NCBI RefSeq assembly: GCF_902459725.1
Contig: NZ_CABPSH010000003.1
Location: 434,001-498,000, forward strand
DNA from: Pandoraea eparura
Lineage (GTDB): Bacteria; Pseudomonadota; Gammaproteobacteria; Burkholderiales; Burkholderiaceae
Reading direction: 5' to 3'
DNA length: 64,000 nt
Shown here: positions 58,143 to 64,000 of the stretch, piece by piece
Layout of the letters: the number at the start of each line of letters is the position of its first letter
How positions within the stretch are numbered: position 1 is the first letter of the stretch
Position numbers and translations under genes: made by a program
Notes under the pieces: generated by a model
The model's input: only the letters and a program-made list of their open reading frames with translations
Told to the model about the DNA's origin: nothing
Database searches by the model: none

Positions 58143-58516
58143 GCTTGTGCCTTGCGCTCGAACATCACGAAGTGCTTGCGCACCGGTTCCACGACCTCGA
58201 ACACCCCCTCGAATCCCGCCGGAATCACGCAGGCATCCCCTGGACCGAATTCCGACGCGTTGCCGTCGAGGTCACTGATGCGAATGCGTCCCTCGATCAC
58301 CGAAAAATATTCCTGACGATGCGGACCAAACGCAATCCGCCATGCACCGGGTTCGCAGGTCCATTCGCCGCAATCGAACTCGCCGAGCGCATCCGTGTAG
58401 AACGGCCGCGTCACGCGTTGCGGATTGCCGCGCACGCGGCGCGCCTGCGCGGGATGGTCGAAGACGGCTTCACCGGCCTGAGCCGGCGCGAACGTAATCA
58501 AAGAGGGAGCTTTCAT
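58139..58516 (-). CDS. cupin-domain protein
   Basis: A 125-residue single-cupin protein. The barrel motifs are AFGPHRQEYFSVIEGRIRISD (first motif, with partially changed metal ligands) and FGPGDACVIPAGFEGVFEV (second). It belongs to the short cupin_3-like group (DUF861 type, as in EutQ/ureidoglycolate-like proteins). It is coupled to the kinase gene downstream and lies 33 bases after trxA-like cnoX. Function is unknown. Confidence 0.8.
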   Translation of the reverse strand: MKAPSLITFAPAQAGEAVFDHPAQARRVRGNPQRVTRPFYTDALGEFDCGEWTCEPGAWRIAFGPHRQEYFSVIEGRIRISDLDGNASEFGPGDACVIPAGFEGVFEVVEPVRKHFVMFERKAQA

Positions 58517-58549
58517 CAGCGTGTAGAGAAAAAAGTCGACAAAGTGGGC

Positions 58550-59404
58550 TCAATTGAGCGCCGCGCTCAGCTTGCGTCGCCACGCGGCCACCGTCGGTGG
58601 ATCCGTCTCGGAGAGCGCGTCGAAGATGGCCAGCATCGACTTGCGTGCAGCGTCGTCGCCAAACCTGCGGTCGCGCTGCACGATCTCCAGCAGCGTCTGC
58701 AATGCCGGTTCGTACGCACGATCCGCCAGGTAGCGGTTGGCCAGGTCGAGCTTCGCCTGCAGATTGTCGGGATCCGCTTGCACGCGCGCAAGCAGCGCCT
58801 GCGCGGGCGGCAGATGACTCGCCTGCTCGGCCGCGGCAATTCGTGTGTTCAACGCGGCAATGCGAGCGTCGCCACTGGCTGCCGTGCGAGGCGACAGCAG
58901 CGCCAGTTCCGCCCGGGCGCGGTCAACCTCGTCCATGCCGAGCAGCACGTCGACCAGATCGAGACGCACCTCGTCGTGCGCCGGGTCCAGCGCCAATGCG
59001 GCCTGCAATGCGTCGCGCGCGACTTCGGGCGTGCCCGCCATCAACGCTTCGCGCGCCGCGCGGCGCGCCATCTCCGCCGGATTCGGCACGATCCCGTCGA
59101 TGAACGCGCGCAACTTCCCCTCGGGCAAGGCACCCACGAAATGGTCGACCGGCTCGCCGTCCACAAACGCGACCACCGTCGGCAGGCTGCGCACGCCATA
59201 TTCCGCGCAAAGCTGCGCGTTCTCGTCCGCGTTGATCTTCACGAGACGAATACGCCCCTGCGCTTCGGCTTCGAGCTTTTCGAGCAATGGCCCCAGCACG
59301 TTACAGGGGCCGCACCACGGCGCCCAGAAATCGGCGAGCACCGGCACTTGATGCGAGACGGCCAGCACATCGGTATCGAAACTGGCGAGATGGGTATCGA
59401 TCAT
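58550..59404 (-). CDS. cnoX: thioredoxin-TPR co-chaperone CnoX/YbbN
   Basis: A 284-residue cytoplasmic protein with an N-terminal thioredoxin domain (residues ~1-110) and a C-terminal TPR region (~115-280). CnoX protects unfolded proteins under oxidative stress and passes them to GroEL. Here the redox motif is intact, WCGPC (Cys31, Cys34), unlike E. coli YbbN, which has SxxC. GVRSLPTVVAFVDG holds the cis-proline. The ATG at 59404 starts the domain; the upstream frame is non-homologous. Confidence 0.9.
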   Translation of the reverse strand: MIDTHLASFDTDVLAVSHQVPVLADFWAPWCGPCNVLGPLLEKLEAEAQGRIRLVKINADENAQLCAEYGVRSLPTVVAFVDGEPVDHFVGALPEGKLRAFIDGIVPNPAEMARRAAREALMAGTPEVARDALQAALALDPAHDEVRLDLVDVLLGMDEVDRARAELALLSPRTAASGDARIAALNTRIAAAEQASHLPPAQALLARVQADPDNLQAKLDLANRYLADRAYEPALQTLLEIVQRDRRFGDDAARKSMLAIFDALSETDPPTVAAWRRKLSAALN

Positions 59405-59592
59405 AGGTTCTATCGAGCGTGGTAAATTGCGTGGACGGCGGCCGTCACTCAACGAGTACGGCCGTCGGCGAGATGCATGGTAAGCATGGTAATCGCAAAA
59501 CTGGGCCAATCGTTACGGACGCGCTCGAGCGCCCCGGGTTCCCGACCTGGCCGCGCGGCGCGCCGCCTGTCGAACGACATGCTGGGAGGCAC

Positions 59593-62133
59593 ATGCACGC
59601 AGGGCATGGCACGGCAATTTTCTTCACACAACTGCTCCTCCTGGTTCTTGTCGGCCGTTTGCTCGGCGAGGTGATGCAGCGCCTGCGCCAGCCGGCGGTC
59701 ATGGGGCAGTTGCTGGCCGGCGTGCTGCTCGGGCCGTCTGTCTTCGGCGCACTGATGCCGGCCTGGCAGCACGCCGTCTTCCCCGATATCGACGCGCAGA
59801 AAAAGATGCTCGACGCGGTCGCCGAACTGGGCGTGCTGCTCCTGCTGCTGTCCACCGGGCTGGAAACCGATCTGGGGCTCGTTCGCCGCATGAAGCGCAT
59901 GGCGATCTTCGCGTCGGCCGGCGGCATGGTGATCCCTTTCGCCTGCGGTTTCGCGCTCGGCTGGCATCTGCCCGACAGTCTGCTGCCGCATCCCGAGGCC
60001 AGACTGGTCACCGCCCTCTTCCTCGGCACGGCGCTATCGATCTCGTCCGTCAAAGTCGTGGCAATGGTCATTCGCGAAGTCGACTATCTGCGCCGCAACA
60101 TCGGCCAGATCATCCTCGCGGCCGCCATTCTCGACGACACCACGGGCTGGATCATCATCGCCGCGATCGCCGGCCTGGGAGCGAGCGGTTCGATCGATCT
60201 CGGACAGCTGTCGATCAGCCTGGGCGGCACGTTGCTGTTCATCGTGCTGTGCTTCACCGTGGGCAAACGTGCCGTGGCGGTCGCAATTCGCTGGACCAAC
60301 GACCGCTTCACCGCGGAGATGCCCGCCCTCAGCGCGATTCTCGTCATCACGTTCGTGATGGCGCTCGCCACCGACAGGCTTGGTGTGCATACCGCGCTGG
60401 GCGCGTTCATGGCCGGCGTCATGATCGGGCAATCGCCGATTCTCACCGAACAGATCGAGGCACAGTTGCGCGGGTTGATCGTCGCGCTCTTCGCGCCCGT
60501 GTTTTTCGGCGTGGCCGGCCTGTCCGTGGATCTCACGATCCTGCTCGACTGGCGCATGCTCGGCCTGGTCGCCGGATTGATTCTGATGGCGAGCGTGGGT
60601 AAATTCACCGGCGGCTTCATCGGTGCCCGCGCGGGCGGCATGTCGTCGGCCGAAGCGCTGGCGCTCGCGACCGGCATGAACGCACGCGGCTCCACCGAGA
60701 TTATTGTGGCGAGTATCGGGCTCTCGCTCGGCGTGCTCAGCCAGGATCTGTTCACGATGATCGTCATCATGGCGCTGATCACCACGCTCATCATGCCGCC
60801 CGTGCTGCGGCGAGCCCTCGTACGCATTCCGCTCTCGGCGCAGGAAAAGGCCCGGCTCGAGAAGGAGGCGGCCGAAGAAAAGGACTTTCTGCCGAACGTC
60901 GAACGGATTCTGGTCGCGGTCGATGGCAGCGCCAATGGGCGCTTCGCCGCGTGGATCGCAGGACTGACGGCGGGTGTGCGTGGCACGTTGACGACCGTGC
61001 TCGCGCCCTCGCCGGCCCCGACGGACAACGACGCAAAGGCGCGTGACGACAGCGAGTCCTCCGAGGCCACAAACCAGCGCGCGAGCACCGACAAGGCTCG
61101 GCGTGGAGCCGGTGCGAATGCAGATGCAGGCGACGGCGAAAGCGACGGGCGCGACGCCTACGAGATCGCGCTCGCGGCTGCCACCCTGGCGGCGCCACGC
61201 GCCCCGGGCACGCCGGGCGTCGAGGACGATTCGGGTGCCGATAAGGCGCGCGAGGCGTCGCGCCTGGTGCTATGCGAGCGCACCGGCAAGGCCCCGCGGA
61301 AGACGCCGGATTTGCCGCACGGCCCCGTCAAGGAGCGCGCGAGTCAGGCGTCGGCGGCAGACGCGTCGAACCCTGACACCCTGAAGCACGAACCGGTGGG
61401 CGAAGCCCACGACGACAGGCGCGTGAGCAACGCGACCGAGGCCGGCGATTTCGTCGCCAGCGATCCGTCGGACGCGGCGCGCGAGCACGAAGCGCAGCAG
61501 CCCGACCGCAGCCACGAGGCCAATCGCATCTCCGACGAAATCGCCAAGGGCTACGGCTTCGTGATTGCCGGCTTCGATGTTCCGGGCGAGGAGTCGGATT
61601 CCGACGTCCCGCCGCTGCCCTTGCCCACCGGCGTGCTGCCGCTTACCAAAGCGTTCGATGGCGCCATCGGCATCGTGCTGGCTCACGGCGCGCATGCCCG
61701 CCAGCCCGACGCGCCGCTGAGCATTCTCGTGCCCGTATCCGGCACCGACTATTCGCGGCACGCGGCCGAGCTCGCGATCACACTCGCACGCGCGGCGAAC
61801 GCGAGCGTCACGGCGCTGCACGTCAGCGCGCGGGTCGCGCCCGGCATGCTGCACCGACGCTGGCGCCCGCGCGTGCTGCGACCCGACGCCGCCGAAACCG
61901 CAATGATGGAGAACCTGCACGCGCTGGCCAAGCGCAACGGCGTGAAGCTGCGCACCCGTCTGCTCGCCGGTGGCAAGGTCGACGAAGCCGTGCTGCACCA
62001 GATCCAACACGGCAAACACAATCTGCTGGTGCTCGGGGTGCAGCCGCGCTTCGGTGACCGCCTCAACTTCGGCGCCGTCTCCCACCGACTGCTCGAAGAC
62101 CGCCGATGCTCGGTCATCGTGCTCAGTGCGTGA
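59593..62133 (+). CDS. CPA2-family cation:proton antiporter with interrupted USP domains
   Basis: An 846-residue protein. Residues ~1-410 are a 12-13 helix Na+(K+)/H+ exchanger domain with GQLLAGVLLGPSVFG, AILDDTTGWII (ion-binding Asp pair) and MNARGSTEIIVASIGLSLG. From ~435 a universal-stress-protein fold begins (NVERILVAVDGSANGRFAAWIAG). It is broken at ~475 by ~170 disordered Asp/Ala/Ser-rich residues, then resumes at ~646 (IAKGYGFVIAGFDVP). A second full USP follows (~706-846; LSILVPVSGTDYSRHAAELA to RCSVIVLSA). GGGAGG is five bases before the ATG. USP domains suggest nucleotide-regulated K+ or Na+ efflux. Confidence 0.88.
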   Translation: MHAGHGTAIFFTQLLLLVLVGRLLGEVMQRLRQPAVMGQLLAGVLLGPSVFGALMPAWQHAVFPDIDAQKKMLDAVAELGVLLLLLSTGLETDLGLVRRMKRMAIFASAGGMVIPFACGFALGWHLPDSLLPHPEARLVTALFLGTALSISSVKVVAMVIREVDYLRRNIGQIILAAAILDDTTGWIIIAAIAGLGASGSIDLGQLSISLGGTLLFIVLCFTVGKRAVAVAIRWTNDRFTAEMPALSAILVITFVMALATDRLGVHTALGAFMAGVMIGQSPILTEQIEAQLRGLIVALFAPVFFGVAGLSVDLTILLDWRMLGLVAGLILMASVGKFTGGFIGARAGGMSSAEALALATGMNARGSTEIIVASIGLSLGVLSQDLFTMIVIMALITTLIMPPVLRRALVRIPLSAQEKARLEKEAAEEKDFLPNVERILVAVDGSANGRFAAWIAGLTAGVRGTLTTVLAPSPAPTDNDAKARDDSESSEATNQRASTDKARRGAGANADAGDGESDGRDAYEIALAAATLAAPRAPGTPGVEDDSGADKAREASRLVLCERTGKAPRKTPDLPHGPVKERASQASAADASNPDTLKHEPVGEAHDDRRVSNATEAGDFVASDPSDAAREHEAQQPDRSHEANRISDEIAKGYGFVIAGFDVPGEESDSDVPPLPLPTGVLPLTKAFDGAIGIVLAHGAHARQPDAPLSILVPVSGTDYSRHAAELAITLARAANASVTALHVSARVAPGMLHRRWRPRVLRPDAAETAMMENLHALAKRNGVKLRTRLLAGGKVDEAVLHQIQHGKHNLLVLGVQPRFGDRLNFGAVSHRLLEDRRCSVIVLSA

Positions 62134-62204
62134 CGGGCGTGAGGGGCCTGAGGGGCCTGAGGGGCGTGAACAATGCGATATCGCCCGTTAGCCTGAGCCG
62201 CCGA

Positions 62205-62246
62205 AAGCAAAACGCCGCCGTCCGATGGTTTCGGTCGCCGGCGGCG
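62205..62246 (-). terminator. terminator of the pirin gene
   Basis: Minus-strand stem CGCCGCC/GGCGGCG with an inner CCGA/TCGG helix, followed by GTTTTGCTTT, ~20 bases after the pirin stop. Confidence 0.6.
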
Positions 62247-62264
62247 CGCCGCCTCAAATGAGGC

Positions 62265-63164
62265 TCAACTCGCCGACGGCTTGCGCTCCGGCAGCGGAAT
62301 CCACTCCGTCTCACCGGACACGGTGCCCATCTTCTGGGCCGTCCAGTCAGCCTTGGCCTGTTCGATGCGCTCGCGGCTCGACGATACAAAGTTCCAGAAG
62401 ATGAAGCGATCGCCGTCGAGCGGTGCGCCGCCCAGCAGCATCAACCGCGCTGGCTTATCGCCCGCCACGATGCGCATGTCAGCGTCCGGCGCGAGCACGC
62501 CCATGCGGTGTTCCGGCAGCACCTCGTCGTTTACCGTCACCTCGCCCTGCACGGTATAGACGGCGCGCTCCGCGTACTCGGGCGGCAGCACGAATGCTGC
62601 GCACGGTGCCATATCGACGGCCAGATAGAAGATCGGCGAAAACACCTTCACCGGCGCCGTCTCGCCAAACGCCTCGCCGAGAATCAGGCGCATATGCACG
62701 CCGGGCAGGAAGATGTCGGGCAGCGACGACGCCTCGTGATGGGCAAACGTCGGCTCGGTCTCCTCGTCGGCCTGGGGCAGCGCCACCCACGTCTGAATGC
62801 CATGCACGTCGCCGCCGCGCTCGCGCACGTCATGCGGGGTGCGTTCCGAATGGACGATGCCACGTCCGGCCGTCATCCAGTTCACCGCACCGGGCGTGAT
62901 GCGCTGATCGCTGCCGAGACTGTCGCGATGCCAGATTTCGCCATCGAACAGATAGGTGACGGTCGCCAGCCCGATGTGCGGATGCGGGCGAACGTCCATG
63001 CCCTGCCCCGGCGACAACGTGGCCGGGCCCATGTGGTCGAAGAAGATGAACGGCCCGACGGTCTTGAACGGCAGGCTGGGCAGACTGCGCTGCACAGTGA
63101 AGGCGCCGATGTCGCTCAGATGCGGCTTGAGCACGGCGAGGAAGGGACTCGTGGATTCGGACAT
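62265..63164 (-). CDS. pirin family protein
   Basis: A 299-residue bicupin of the pirin (YhhW-like) family, an iron protein with quercetinase activity in some members. The N-terminal cupin keeps all metal ligands, His61 and His63 (in RPHPHIGL), His105 and Glu107 (in GRGIVHSE). GPFIFFDHMGPATLSPG and SPIFYLAVDMAPCA are family blocks. AGGAGA lies about eight bases before the ATG at 63164. It is divergent from greB. Confidence 0.92.
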   Translation of the reverse strand: MSESTSPFLAVLKPHLSDIGAFTVQRSLPSLPFKTVGPFIFFDHMGPATLSPGQGMDVRPHPHIGLATVTYLFDGEIWHRDSLGSDQRITPGAVNWMTAGRGIVHSERTPHDVRERGGDVHGIQTWVALPQADEETEPTFAHHEASSLPDIFLPGVHMRLILGEAFGETAPVKVFSPIFYLAVDMAPCAAFVLPPEYAERAVYTVQGEVTVNDEVLPEHRMGVLAPDADMRIVAGDKPARLMLLGGAPLDGDRFIFWNFVSSSRERIEQAKADWTAQKMGTVSGETEWIPLPERKPSAS

Positions 63165-63293
63165 GGTGCGGCTCTCCTGCGTTCGGATGCGTTCGGATGG
63201 ACGATGGGGCGAATGTGAAGCGATTGTAGAGGACATTCCCTGCACACTCCATGACACCTGAGCATGATGGCCGAGCAGCACATGACGTCTGCG

Positions 63294-63322
63294 TGCATGC
63301 CCAGCCCCCATCGCTCCTATAA
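63294..63322 (+). promoter_or_regulatory. promoter of greB
   Basis: A perfect -10 TATAAT (63317-63322) with a weak -35 (TGCATG, 63294-63299) 17 bases upstream. The gap 63165-63373 must also hold the divergent pirin promoter. Confidence 0.6.
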
Positions 63323-63373
63323 TGCAGGGATCCTGAAACGCTCTACGCACGCGCGCGTCGCGTGTATCGACTT

Positions 63374-63937
63374 ATGAACAAGGCCTTCGTCAAGGAAGAC
63401 AACGGCGACGACGATGACGATCTCGACGCCGGCACCCCGGAAATTCCCGCGGGGACCAAGAACTACATTACGCCGACGGGCTATCGTCGGTTGAAGGAAG
63501 AATTGCTCGACCTCATCGACACGCAACGCCCCGAGGTCGTGAAAATCGTGTCGTGGGCGGCGTCCAATGGCGATCGCTCGGAGAACGGCGATTACATCTA
63601 TGGCAAGCGGCGCTTGCGCGAGATCGACCGGCGCATCCGCTTTCTCACACGACGCCTCGACAACGCCGAGGTGGTCGACACTCGCCGTCAGGAGAATGTC
63701 GATCAGGTGTTTTTCGGGGCCCAGGTGACCTATGCCGACGGCAAGGGCGACGAGCACACGATCATGATCGTCGGCATCGACGAGGTCGATCTCGACCGGG
63801 GGCATGTGAGCTGGATTTCGCCGATGGCGCGCGCGATCACCAAGGCGAAGGTCGGTGACACGGTGCCGCTGCGCACGCCGGCCGGACTCGAACAGATCGA
63901 GATCCTGGACGTGCGCTATCCGCCGTCGGAGGGTTAG
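63374..63937 (+). CDS. greB: transcription elongation factor GreB
   Basis: A 187-residue Gre factor that rescues backtracked RNA polymerase by stimulating transcript cleavage. After a short acidic N-terminus (EDNGDDDDDLDAG) comes the coiled-coil (residues ~32-105; YITPTGYRRLKEELLDLI, with the tip acidic pair in GDRSENGDYIYGKRRLREID). The FKBP-like C-domain starts VDTRRQENVDQVFFGAQV. YGKRRLREIDRRIRFL is the GreB-specific form (GreA has a different motif). The start at 63374 is the first ATG fitting the family. Confidence 0.95.
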   Translation: MNKAFVKEDNGDDDDDLDAGTPEIPAGTKNYITPTGYRRLKEELLDLIDTQRPEVVKIVSWAASNGDRSENGDYIYGKRRLREIDRRIRFLTRRLDNAEVVDTRRQENVDQVFFGAQVTYADGKGDEHTIMIVGIDEVDLDRGHVSWISPMARAITKAKVGDTVPLRTPAGLEQIEILDVRYPPSEG

Positions 63938-64000
63938 CGAATCAGGGGATTGGAGCGAGCGGTGCCGACGCCACCTTCAGACAGGGGCGCCGGCCGGCGC

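Overview
The window is high-GC DNA from a betaproteobacterium of the order Burkholderiales, most likely family Burkholderiaceae. Protein texture and gene order (ilvIHC next to psd-pssA-leuA; the sigma factor/DUF3619/DUF3106/RDD cluster; kdpFABCDE) suggest Pandoraea or a close relative. The genus is an inference, because no ribosomal RNA or whole-genome marker lies in the window. It is almost entirely chromosomal core sequence. I see no insertion sequence, prophage or CRISPR array.

Layout. 1-12.5 kb: metY end, a hydrolase, an Mpo1-like protein, a YihY/BrkB membrane protein, WrbA-like flavodoxin, DUF2069, an FAD-linked dehydrogenase, an MFS transporter, mtfA, rpmE2, an ArnT-like glycosyltransferase and a MATE exporter. 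12.7-13.4 kb: four tRNA genes (Asp, Asp, Glu, Ala) on the minus strand. 13.6-18.7 kb: pnp, rpsO, a branched-chain amino-acid type binding protein and a lipoprotein. 18.8-27.5 kb: branched-chain amino-acid and phosphatidylethanolamine synthesis (leuA, pssA, psd, ilvC, ilvH, ilvI), interrupted by a lower-GC two-gene cassette at 20445-21756. 28-36.7 kb: a sigma factor operon with membrane and exported partners, then an envelope-lipid cluster (LpxH-like phosphatase, glycosyltransferase, diacylglycerol kinase) and TetR, LOG and DUF2062 genes. 36.7-38.1 kb: DUF924 and an alanyl-tRNA editing protein. 38.4-41.6 kb: two tandem modules, each a SycD/LcrH-like TPR chaperone followed by a hydrophobic-segment protein. 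41.7-46.2 kb: truncated haemoglobin, ABC permease, DUF4126, and a guanidinium exporter under a guanidine-II riboswitch. 46.2-54.8 kb: the complete kdp potassium-uptake operon with a tiny extra membrane ORF ahead of kdpF. 55-64 kb: two paralogous binding proteins, a P-loop kinase with a cupin, CnoX/YbbN, a CPA2 antiporter with an interrupted universal-stress domain, pirin and greB.

The most unusual pieces are the GT51 transglycosylase plus nucleotidyltransferase cassette lodged between pssA and leuA, and the duplicated chaperone-cargo modules that have no type III secretion apparatus nearby. Both look like undescribed or poorly described systems. Their functions are hypotheses from motifs and gene order. 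All family assignments come from reading motifs and have not been tested by database search.
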